A DNA stretch of 5,539 nt from an uncultured Eubacteriales bacterium (GTDB taxonomy: Bacteria; Bacillota; Clostridia; Lachnospirales; Anaerotignaceae). The position numbers were made by a program, and so were the translations under genes. Below, one piece after another: positions 1-5,539 of this stretch. Position 1 is the first letter of the stretch; every line of letters starts with the position of its first letter. The stretch spans positions 1-5,539 of the forward strand of contig CABPCX010000138.1 in the NCBI GenBank assembly GCA_902406135.1. The letters are read 5' to 3'. The notes under the pieces are model-generated. The model ran no database searches and had not been told where the DNA came from. It saw only the letters and a program-made list of their open reading frames with translations.

Positions 1-1076
1 AGATAGCATCACTTGCGGCAGAAATAGATTCCGAGTCAAAATTTCCCGCTGAAATAATCAAAAAAATGGCTGAACTTGGCTATATGGGAATAAACATTCC
101 GGAAGAATACGGCGGAAGCGGACTTGATGATGTATATAAAGTTCTTGTTGTCAGAGAAATCGCAAAATACTGCGCTTCCACAGCAGAAATACTTGCGGTC
201 CAGTCCCTCGTAAACGATATAATAATAAGAAAGGGCACAGAGGAACAGAAGCAGAAATATCTTCCTATGGTCAACGAAGGAAAGCTTGGTGCCTTTGCGC
301 TGACAGAAGCAGGAGCCGGCTCAGATGCGGGCGCAGTAAGAACCAAAGCCATATCCGACGGAGACAACTACATTATAAACGGTTCAAAATGCTTTATTAG
401 CAATATGGGACCCGATGAGGGCGATTTTGTTATACTTATAGCGCTTACTGACCCCTCAGCAGGAATGAAAGGTATGAGCGCCATAATAGTTGATAGAGGA
501 ACACCCGGATTCTCCATAGGAAAAGTAGAAGACAAGATGGGAATAAGGGGAGCTGCCGTTTCAGAGCTTATATTTGAAGACTGTGTTGTTCCTAAGACAA
601 ACCTTGTAGGAAAAGAAGGAGAAGGATTTAAAATCGCTATGTCAGCCCTTGACGGCGGAAGAATAGGAATTGCCGCCCAGGCCCTCGGAATAGCTGAGGC
701 TGCCATAGAAGCATCTGTGGAATACTCAAAACAGAGAAACCAGTTTGGAAAACCCGTTTCAGCCCTTCAGGGAATACAGTGGTATCTTGCGGATATGGCT
801 ACCCGTACGGAAGCCGCAAAACTTCTTATACTTCAGGCTGCCGATATGCGCTCCAGAGGAGAAAATGTTACTAAAGAAGCGGCTATGGCTAAATATTACG
901 CATCAGAAAATGCCGTTTATGTCACTGACAGAGCTGTACAGATACATGGCGGCTATGGATATATGAAGGATTATCCCATTGAAAGAATGTACCGTGACGC
1001 CAGAATAACACCGCTTTATGAGGGCACCAGCGAAGTTCAGAAGATGGTAATATCAAGGGCTGTAATCGGAAAATGA
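1..1076 (+). CDS. Acyl-CoA dehydrogenase, short-chain/butyryl-CoA dehydrogenase-like (5' partial)
   Basis: A FAD-dependent acyl-CoA dehydrogenase that introduces or reduces the alpha-beta double bond of a short acyl-CoA thioester in the cytoplasm. The frame is open from nt 3 with no start, so the gene begins upstream: about 357 residues are visible against a usual length near 380, so roughly 20-25 N-terminal residues are missing. The first in-frame ATG (nt 66) lies inside the conserved N-terminal helix and is not the start. Family signature 1 (ALTEAGAGSDAGA) is at nt 297-335. Signature 2 (QIHGGYGYMKDYPIERMYRD) is near nt 939-998. The YEGTSE motif supplies the catalytic-base Glu at nt 1020-1022, in the position used by butyryl/short-chain enzymes. 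The segment DGGRIGIAAQALGIAE is very Bcd-like. In Clostridia such enzymes often work with an EtfAB pair, but none is visible here. Exact substrate (butyryl-, acrylyl- or other enoyl-CoA) cannot be told from this sequence. No terminator hairpin follows the gene. Confidence 0.95.
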   Translation, partial: IASLAAEIDSESKFPAEIIKKMAELGYMGINIPEEYGGSGLDDVYKVLVVREIAKYCASTAEILAVQSLVNDIIIRKGTEEQKQKYLPMVNEGKLGAFALTEAGAGSDAGAVRTKAISDGDNYIINGSKCFISNMGPDEGDFVILIALTDPSAGMKGMSAIIVDRGTPGFSIGKVEDKMGIRGAAVSELIFEDCVVPKTNLVGKEGEGFKIAMSALDGGRIGIAAQALGIAEAAIEASVEYSKQRNQFGKPVSALQGIQWYLADMATRTEAAKLLILQAADMRSRGENVTKEAAMAKYYASENAVYVTDRAVQIHGGYGYMKDYPIERMYRDARITPLYEGTSEVQKMVISRAVIGK

Positions 1077-1116
1077 TTTTATTTATTGGAGCGGAATTAA
1101 AGGCGTAATTTGTTTG

Positions 1117-1145
1117 TTGATTAAATGATATTTTCGTTTTATAAT
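1117..1145 (+). promoter_or_regulatory. SigA-type promoter of the guaD operon
   Basis: A -35 box TTGATT (1117-1122) and a perfect -10 box TATAAT (1140-1145) are separated by exactly 17 bp. Transcription would start near nt 1152, giving a leader of about 28 nt before the TTG start of guaD. That is too short to hold a riboswitch. The site lies in the 104-nt gap after the acyl-CoA dehydrogenase and makes guaD the first gene of its own transcript. Readthrough from upstream is still possible because no terminator is seen in the gap. Confidence 0.7.
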
Positions 1146-1164
1146 TCTTTTGCCAATAAACTTA

Positions 1165-1170
1165 TAGGAG
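1165..1170 (+). promoter_or_regulatory. Ribosome binding site deciding the TTG start of guaD
   Basis: TAGGAG lies 10 nt before the TTG at 1181. An in-frame TGA at 1172-1174, between the ribosome binding site and the TTG, rules out any start further upstream. No ATG or GTG lies close downstream in frame. The TTG is therefore the only start that keeps the family N-terminus. Confidence 0.75.
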
Positions 1171-1180
1171 CTGAAACAAA

Positions 1181-2440
1181 TTGGATTTTATATTACACGG
1201 AAACATAATTTATTCTGAAAACAAGGATAAACTCATTATAAAAGAAAATGCCTATGCTGTATGCAAAAACGGCATATCAGAGGGAGTATATGAAACTATT
1301 CCCGATGAATTTAAGGATTTGGAAGTAATAGAGTGCGGAAATAAAATAATCGTCCCCGGATTTACTGACCTCCATGTTCATGCGCCGCAGTATGGTTTCA
1401 GAAGTGTCGGAATGGACTGTGAGCTTTTGGAATGGCTCAATAGGCACGCATTTCCCGAAGAAAGCAAATATTCCGATACCGAATACGCAAAGAGAGCCTA
1501 CAGCATATTTGCGAGGGACCTTAAAGAAGGCTTTACAACAAGGGCCTGCATATTCGGAACTCTCCATAGGGAAGCAGACGTGGTATTAGCCGAAAAAATT
1601 GAAGAAAGCGGCCTTAAGGCCATGGTGGGCAAGGTAAATATGGATAGAAACTGCCCGGACTATTTATGTGAAAAGTCCTGGGAGGAATCCATAGCAGAGA
1701 CTGAAAAATTTATAGAGGATTTAAAAAAATTCAAAAATGTCCGTCCCATAATAACACCCAGATTTGTGCCTTCTTGTACAGATGAACTTATGGCAGGCCT
1801 TAAGGATATAATTGAGAAAAACGATGTGCCAGTACAGTCACATCTTTCGGAAAATCCCGAGGAAATAAAACTTGTGAAAAGTCTTTGCCCCGACTGCGAG
1901 ACCTATGCGGATGTATATGACAAGTACGGAATGCTTTCGGGCACATCAATAATGGCTCACTGTGTACATCTTCCCGAGAGAGAAATCGAGCTTTTGAAGA
2001 AAACAGGAACCTTCGTAGCCCATTGTCCGGAATCAAATATGAACCTGGCATCAGGCATAGCACCCATAGCAAGACTTCTTGAGGAAGGTATTAATGTGGG
2101 CCTTGGCTCAGACGTGGCAGGCGGTACGACCCTTTCAATACCCAGAGCAATGACCCTTGCTGTCCAGAATTCAAAGATATACTGGAGATATATTAGCAAT
2201 AAATATGCTCCTCTTAATCTTGAAAATGTTTTCTTTATGGCAACGGAAGGCGGCGGAAAATTCTTTGGAAAAGCCGGCTCATTCAAAAAAGGCTATGAAT
2301 TTGACGCCCTTGTGCTTGATGATGAAAATATAAAGACAACGGTTGACTTTGACCTGAAAGAAAGACTTGAAAGAATAATATATCTGGGAGACAACAGCAA
2401 TATAGTATCCAAATATGTTTCAGGCCAGAAAATTTTTTAA
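1181..2440 (+). CDS. guaD: Guanine deaminase (amidohydrolase superfamily)
   Basis: This enzyme hydrolyses guanine to xanthine and ammonia in the cytoplasm, committing guanine to catabolism or to recovery as xanthine. The 419-residue protein has the usual layout: a small N-terminal beta domain (1-58), the metal-dependent TIM barrel, and C-terminal beta strands that end the protein. Metal and catalytic residues are all present: HVH at 65-67 in PGFTDLHVHAPQYG, His221 and the proton-shuttle Glu224 in QSHLSEN, His260 in MAHCVH, and Asp311 in GLGSDVAGG. Gln70 and the TPRF motif with Arg194 match guanine-contacting positions of guanine deaminases, and KVNMDRNCPD (151-160) is typical of the family. 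These motifs favour GuaD over the related SsnA or chlorohydrolase groups. Translation starts at TTG. It is the first gene of an operon with a hydantoinase-like gene 29 nt downstream and a mocA-like gene, which fits purine breakdown via xanthine. Confidence 0.95.
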   Translation: MDFILHGNIIYSENKDKLIIKENAYAVCKNGISEGVYETIPDEFKDLEVIECGNKIIVPGFTDLHVHAPQYGFRSVGMDCELLEWLNRHAFPEESKYSDTEYAKRAYSIFARDLKEGFTTRACIFGTLHREADVVLAEKIEESGLKAMVGKVNMDRNCPDYLCEKSWEESIAETEKFIEDLKKFKNVRPIITPRFVPSCTDELMAGLKDIIEKNDVPVQSHLSENPEEIKLVKSLCPDCETYADVYDKYGMLSGTSIMAHCVHLPEREIELLKKTGTFVAHCPESNMNLASGIAPIARLLEEGINVGLGSDVAGGTTLSIPRAMTLAVQNSKIYWRYISNKYAPLNLENVFFMATEGGGKFFGKAGSFKKGYEFDALVLDDENIKTTVDFDLKERLERIIYLGDNSNIVSKYVSGQKIF

Positions 2441-2458
2441 ATAATTGACATTTAAGGC

Positions 2459-2464
2459 AGGTGA
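2459..2464 (+). promoter_or_regulatory. Ribosome binding site selecting ATG 2470
   Basis: AGGTGA sits 5 nt before the ATG at 2470 and matches the 3' half of the consensus AGGAGGTGA at the right distance. The competing GTG at 2461 lies inside this site and would have only a weak AAGG 3 nt upstream. ATG 2470 is therefore the likely start. Confidence 0.7.
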
Positions 2465-2469
2465 AAAGC

Positions 2470-3756
2470 ATGTATGATATTGGAATAATAAACGGAAGAG
2501 TATATACCGAAAACGGATTTATAAATGCCAATATATATATTGAAGGCAACAAAATAGCTGCGCTGACATCTGACAGACACCAGTGCTGCAAAACAATAGA
2601 TGCTGAAGGAGCTAAAATTCTGCCGGGATTTATCGACCCGCATGTACATTTTTCTTTGACGGTAGGGTCCAATACATCAACCGACGATTTTGAAAAGGGT
2701 TCCATCAACGGCCTTTTGGGCGGAGTGACAACATATATAGACTTTTTAGACCCCATAAAGAAAGTTTCTCAGTTTAAGGAAGCATTTGAAGAAAGGGCAG
2801 AGCTGGCCAAAGACTCTGCATCGGACTATGCATTTCACAGCTGTGTGGCAAATCCTTCCGACGGAGCCAAGGAAATATTAAGAGAGGGTCTTAAGTACGG
2901 AATAACATCAGTCAAGCTTTTTACCACCTATTCAAATACGGACAGAAGAACATACGACGATTATATACTTGAGCTTTTAAAACAGTCCAAATCCCATAAT
3001 GCGCGTATTGTGATTCATTCCGAAAACGACAGTCTGGTGGACTACAGTGATAATATACTCATAAAAAATCACGAAAAGAGCAGAGACACCCTCTGCGAAA
3101 CAACGGAGGTCCTTAAGCTGGCTCAGATGGCAAGGGTTACAGGAGGAAATCTCTATATTGTACATGTCAGCGCCGGTACAACTGCCGATATAATAGCAAG
3201 GGAGTATAGAAAAGAGCTTGAAAGAGGCAATATAATAATGGAAAGCTGCCCCCATTACTTTATATTCAACAGCTCCTGCTATAATAAAAGAAGCGGATTT
3301 TTATATACTATGACACCGCCCCTCAGACCCGAGGAGGACAGGGTGCTTCTTTGTGACAACATAGACTACATATCTACAATAGGCACTGACCACTGCCCCT
3401 TTACCGAAGATATGAAACGCCACAAATACACAAGCGAAACCCCCATGGGCATAGGCGGCATAAAATATTCTTTCCTGAATATGTATACGCTTTTCGGCGA
3501 CAAAATTATAAAGAAGTTTACCTCAAACGTGGCAAAAGCCTATAATATGTATCCTCAAAAAGGTACACTTATGCCGGGAGCAGATGCGGACATAGTTATA
3601 TTTGATGACAAGGCAAAGGGCATAATTAAAGACAGCACAAGCCTTTATAACGGCAGAGAAGTAAAGGGAAAGATAGTATCCGTTTTACTTTCCGGAAACA
3701 TTGTTGTAAAAGACGGTGAATTTGTAGGAAGCAAAGGAAGATATATAAGAAGATGA
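2470..3756 (+). CDS. Hydantoinase/dihydropyrimidinase-family amidohydrolase (HyuA-like)
   Basis: A cytoplasmic cyclic-amidase that probably opens a five- or six-membered cyclic ureide ring. The protein has 428 residues from ATG 2470, somewhat below the usual 450-470 of the family. The full set of binuclear-metal ligands is visible: HVH at 58-60 after PGFIDP, the carbamylated Lys149 in SVKLFTTY, His183 in VIHSEN, His232 in YIVHVSA, and Asp307 in GTDHCPF. Tyr154 is in the position of the substrate-contacting Tyr of hydantoinases, and MTPPLR (281-286) is conserved. ESCPHYF replaces the more common CPQYL and recalls dihydroorotase/allantoinase relatives, so the substrate remains open. The missing length lies mainly after GTDHCPF, in the substrate-lid and C-terminal barrel region. 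It sits between guaD and a mocA-like gene. That setting suggests a role in purine-derived ureide breakdown, as proposed for E. coli hyuA, rather than pyrimidine breakdown. No allantoinase, carbamoylase or dihydropyrimidine dehydrogenase partner is in the window. Confidence 0.88.
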   Translation: MYDIGIINGRVYTENGFINANIYIEGNKIAALTSDRHQCCKTIDAEGAKILPGFIDPHVHFSLTVGSNTSTDDFEKGSINGLLGGVTTYIDFLDPIKKVSQFKEAFEERAELAKDSASDYAFHSCVANPSDGAKEILREGLKYGITSVKLFTTYSNTDRRTYDDYILELLKQSKSHNARIVIHSENDSLVDYSDNILIKNHEKSRDTLCETTEVLKLAQMARVTGGNLYIVHVSAGTTADIIAREYRKELERGNIIMESCPHYFIFNSSCYNKRSGFLYTMTPPLRPEEDRVLLCDNIDYISTIGTDHCPFTEDMKRHKYTSETPMGIGGIKYSFLNMYTLFGDKIIKKFTSNVAKAYNMYPQKGTLMPGADADIVIFDDKAKGIIKDSTSLYNGREVKGKIVSVLLSGNIVVKDGEFVGSKGRYIRR

Positions 3757-4322
3757 AGATAACGGCTGTTATTATGTGTTCAGGTCTCAGCAGAAGAATG
3801 GGTTCAAATAAGCTGCTGATTCCCTTTAACGGCAGAAAGATATATGAATATGTTTTGGATACGGTTTTAAAATGTGACTTTTATAAGGTAGTAGCCGTAA
3901 CTGCCTATGATGAGATAGGTGAAAAATACCGTGGAATTGATGTTGTGTTTAACCCCGATAATGAGGAAGGAATATCATCGTCCATAAGGCTCGGCGTAAA
4001 ACTGAGCGGAAATTGTGATGCCGTTATGTTTTTTACTGCCGACCAGCCCTGTCTTGATGTTAAGACTGTAAAGAGGCTTATGGCTGCTTTTGAAGAAAGA
4101 AAACAGATAATTGTTCCTGTGTATGAGGGAAAAACACAAAATCCTGTAATTTTTCCTATAAAGTATAAGGACGACCTGCTTTCTCTCAAAGGCGATAACG
4201 GCGGCAAAAAAGTATATAGTCTTTTTTATGACGATGTGTATGAAGTACCCTTTGATACGGAACTTCCTTTTTTCGACATAGATACTGAAGATGACTTAAT
4301 CAGACTGAAAAATATGACATAA
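3753..4322 (+). CDS. mocA: MocA-like molybdenum cofactor nucleotidyltransferase
   Basis: A GT-A-fold nucleotidyltransferase that probably joins CMP to molybdopterin to form the dinucleotide cofactor used by xanthine-dehydrogenase-type enzymes. The 189-residue length is typical. The N-terminal nucleotide loop reads VIMCSGLSRRMGSNKLLIPF (7-25 region), with the RMG..KLL core conserved. Other conserved parts are the metal-binding ADQP (96-99), TQNPVIFP (128-135), GDNGGKK (148-153) and the C-terminal DIDTEDDL (175-182). The loop has CSG where E. coli MocA has AAG and MobA has AGG, so CTP use is inferred and not proven. The start overlaps the preceding stop as ATGA (3753-3756), which implies translational coupling. 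AAAGGAAG at 3733-3740 is a distant ribosome binding site. Lying last in an operon with guanine deaminase, it most likely matures the cofactor of a purine hydroxylase encoded elsewhere. The alternative name is YgfJ/PucB-like xanthine dehydrogenase accessory protein. Confidence 0.85.
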   Translation: MKITAVIMCSGLSRRMGSNKLLIPFNGRKIYEYVLDTVLKCDFYKVVAVTAYDEIGEKYRGIDVVFNPDNEEGISSSIRLGVKLSGNCDAVMFFTADQPCLDVKTVKRLMAAFEERKQIIVPVYEGKTQNPVIFPIKYKDDLLSLKGDNGGKKVYSLFYDDVYEVPFDTELPFFDIDTEDDLIRLKNMT

Positions 4323-4327
4323 CTTTT

Positions 4328-4356
4328 AAGAGACTGCATAGGATATGCAGTCTTTT
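4328..4356 (+). terminator. Intrinsic terminator of the guaD operon
   Basis: A perfect 9-bp stem AGACTGCAT (4331-4339) and ATGCAGTCT (4345-4353) closes a 5-nt loop AGGAT. It can extend by three more pairs, including one G-T, into AAG at 4328-4330. The right arm runs into a TTTT tract. It begins 5 nt after the mocA stop. The U tract is short and the stem only moderately GC-rich, so termination may be incomplete. Confidence 0.75.
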
Positions 4357-4448
4357 GCCGTTTAATCACCACAAAACTTATTATTAAAAGCAAAAAATGC
4401 TGTTTATCCGCCACATTTATGCTTTTTCTTATGTTTTTTTGCACTTTT

Positions 4449-4480
4449 TATGCAATACTTAAGAAAATCGTAATTGCATA
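4449..4480. repeat. 8-bp inverted repeat overlapping the -35 box, possible operator
   Basis: TATGCAAT (4449-4456) and ATTGCATA (4473-4480) are exact reverse complements separated by 16 nt. The right arm contains the proposed -35 hexamer TTGCAT of the lipoprotein promoter. The arm centres are 24 bp apart, a little over two helical turns, so a dimeric regulator could bind both arms on about the same DNA face. In AT-rich DNA a chance match is possible. Confidence 0.35.
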
Positions 4481-4502
4481 GATTGGAATACAAATATATA
4501 AT
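4474..4502 (+). promoter_or_regulatory. Probable SigA-type promoter of the lipoprotein gene
   Basis: A weak -35 box TTGCAT (4474-4479) and a perfect -10 box TATAAT (4497-4502) are 17 bp apart. Transcription would start near nt 4509, about 45 nt before the chosen ATG at 4555. It follows the upstream operon's terminator, so the lipoprotein gene appears to be its own unit. The AT-rich surroundings raise the chance of a coincidental -10 match. Confidence 0.55.
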
Positions 4503-4554
4503 ATAGGCATAAGATAAAAGGTTTTTTATGGGAGTGAAAGATGGTGATAAAATT

Positions 4555-5517
4555 ATGAAAAAGATTTTATCGACGTTAATAATGACTGCTGTTGCGGTTT
4601 CTCTGTGTGCCTGCAGTTCTCAAAGCGCACAGCCTGAAACAGCAGCTGATGAAAATTTGATAACAGCAGACAGCGGAGATGCTTATTATGAAGAAGAGAT
4701 AAATAATGCCGCTGCCGGAGATGCTGCCAATAGCCAAAGTTCGGATGAAATGCAAAAAGTTACGGAAAACAGCCAGGAATCAGATGAACCACAGCTTCAG
4801 ATGTCCGGCACTACTCCTAAAACAAGGTCAGCTTCACCTGCATTATCTGCCACAGCATCAAATGTAAGAGTATCAGAAGGCCTTGATAAGGCTGTTGGCG
4901 ATGCCATAATCAGCTATAATGACGGAAGTTATCTTGAAGGAGAATGTGAAACAGAAGGACACATAATACTTGATGTGGCCAATGAAAACTCTACTTTAAA
5001 GGTATATGCACTTACAACGTATGGCGAATACAGCTTTATAAATGATATGTTTATAAAGGTAAGCGGAAGCGGAGCTATTCCCGTTGTTATGAGTTTTGAA
5101 GAGGAAAAAGACAATACATATTCTCTTTTAAACTATCAGGAGCCCGAGGAAGGTTCAAAATATGTGACATCCGTAAAAGAACTTTTCCCTCAGAGTATGT
5201 ATAACAGAATAGTACCTGTTTCAGATACGGACAGGAAAGCATTAACTGTAAACGAAAGAAAGGACGCAAAAAAATACCTTGATTCCATTGGAAGAACAGC
5301 TACAATAGGCGACTATTCAGATGTTTCTTTTGAGTATCCGGATGTATCTGATGAGATTAAAAAGACAGTTTTCGACAGATACTGGGAATACCCTGACTGG
5401 CTTGGAACAACAGAAAAAATCGAGAATGATGTCAGATATGTATATGAAACACAGTGGAAGAATTACGGCAATAACGACAGTATGATTTATCTCACCAAAT
5501 ATGTATATGATACATGA
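4555..5517 (+). CDS. Secreted lipoprotein with C-terminal domain resembling clostridial M56/BlaR1 sensor regions
   Basis: The function is unknown. From ATG 4555 the 320-residue protein begins with a classic lipoprotein signal: Lys-Lys, a hydrophobic stretch (4-16) and the lipobox LCAC, with the lipidated Cys at 20. It should be anchored on the outer face of the cytoplasmic membrane. Residues 21-103 form an acidic linker rich in Ser, Ala, Gln and Glu, with no predicted fold. Residues 104-320 form a conserved-looking domain with the landmarks ECETEGHIILD (130-140), GSGAIPVVMSF (171-181), ELFPQSMY (199-206), YLDSIGR (231-237) and YPDWLG (269-274). From memory, this pattern occurs as the extracellular C-terminal part of clostridial M56-family (BlaR1-like) membrane peptidases, but here no membrane peptidase is attached. 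ATG 4555 is chosen because GGTGA (4543-4547) lies 7 nt before it and because it gives a clean signal peptide; ATG 4528 would add nine polar residues ahead of it. Confidence 0.8.
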   Translation: MKKILSTLIMTAVAVSLCACSSQSAQPETAADENLITADSGDAYYEEEINNAAAGDAANSQSSDEMQKVTENSQESDEPQLQMSGTTPKTRSASPALSATASNVRVSEGLDKAVGDAIISYNDGSYLEGECETEGHIILDVANENSTLKVYALTTYGEYSFINDMFIKVSGSGAIPVVMSFEEEKDNTYSLLNYQEPEEGSKYVTSVKELFPQSMYNRIVPVSDTDRKALTVNERKDAKKYLDSIGRTATIGDYSDVSFEYPDVSDEIKKTVFDRYWEYPDWLGTTEKIENDVRYVYETQWKNYGNNDSMIYLTKYVYDT

Positions 5518-5539
5518 GAGATAATAAGAACTATAAATG

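Noticed and set aside
745..966. Same-strand 73-codon frame inside the acyl-CoA dehydrogenase
   Set aside because: It overlaps the segment coding for the conserved C-terminal helical domain and signature 2, and has no independent support.
1077..1180. Purine riboswitch before guaD
   Set aside because: The predicted leader is about 28 nt and the whole gap is 104 nt of AT-rich DNA with no three-way-junction core or terminator/antiterminator pair.
2461..2469. GTG start for the hydantoinase-like gene
   Set aside because: The GTG is part of the AGGTGA ribosome binding site for ATG 2470. The metal-ligand numbering (58, 60, 149, 183) also matches the family best from ATG 2470.
2283..2756. Antisense open frame of 157 codons across the guaD/hydantoinase junction
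   Set aside because: It runs opposite two genes with full catalytic motif sets, shows no recognisable domain and has no convincing ribosome binding site. It is a by-product of their codon use.
4389..4401. Small hairpin AGCA-AAAAA-TGCT as a second terminator or operator
   Set aside because: The stem is only 4 bp and no T tract follows it. The stronger hairpin at 4328-4356 already explains termination.
4226..4444. Antisense open frame of 72 codons reaching into the intergenic region after mocA
   Set aside because: It reads through the terminator hairpin and then antisense to mocA, with a low-complexity Ser/Lys tail and no recognisable motif.
4528..4554. Upstream in-frame ATG of the lipoprotein gene
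   Set aside because: It would put MGVKDGDKI ahead of a typical Met-Lys-Lys lipoprotein signal peptide. A better ribosome binding site precedes ATG 4555, although AAAGG near 4517-4521 means ATG 4528 cannot be fully excluded.
5537..5539. ATG at the very end of the window as a start of the next gene
   Set aside because: Only the start triplet is visible and the nearest purine-rich stretch is too far upstream to act as a ribosome binding site.

Overview
This looks like chromosomal DNA from an anaerobic, low-to-mid-GC member of the Firmicutes, most likely class Clostridia (Lachnospirales-like). The reasons are the AT-rich intergenic DNA, the frequent ATA (Ile) and AGA (Arg) codons, the strong GGTGA/AGGAG-type ribosome binding sites, a TTG start, a Bcd-like acyl-CoA dehydrogenase and a clostridial-type lipoprotein. 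Taxonomy is inferred from style only. All five genes are on the + strand.

Layout: (1) nt 1-1076 is the 3' part of an acyl-CoA dehydrogenase gene whose start lies before the window. (2) nt 1077-1180 holds a near-consensus SigA-type promoter (TTGATT, 17 bp, TATAAT). (3) nt 1181-4322 is a tight three-gene operon: guanine deaminase (guaD, TTG start), a hydantoinase/dihydropyrimidinase-type amidohydrolase, and a MocA-like molybdenum-cofactor nucleotidyltransferase that overlaps its upstream neighbour by ATGA. A hairpin terminator lies 5 nt after the last stop. (4) nt 4357-4554 is AT-rich and holds a second probable promoter with an 8-bp inverted repeat overlapping its -35 box. (5) nt 4555-5517 encodes a secreted lipoprotein with an acidic low-complexity linker and a C-terminal domain that resembles, from memory, the extracellular part of clostridial M56/BlaR1-like sensor proteins.

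How the genes fit together: GuaD converts guanine to xanthine. Xanthine is normally oxidised by a molybdenum hydroxylase that needs the cytidylated molybdopterin cofactor made by MocA-type enzymes. A hydantoinase-family ring opener is a known partner gene in bacterial anaerobic purine-degradation clusters (the E. coli ygeW-to-xdhD region has hyuA, mocA and ssnA). The operon therefore reads as part of a purine-catabolic module whose oxidoreductase is encoded elsewhere. The acyl-CoA dehydrogenase and the lipoprotein appear to be separate transcription units with no obvious functional link. I see no mobile element, CRISPR array, RNA gene or clearly new system; the stand-alone sensor-domain lipoprotein is the least understood item.
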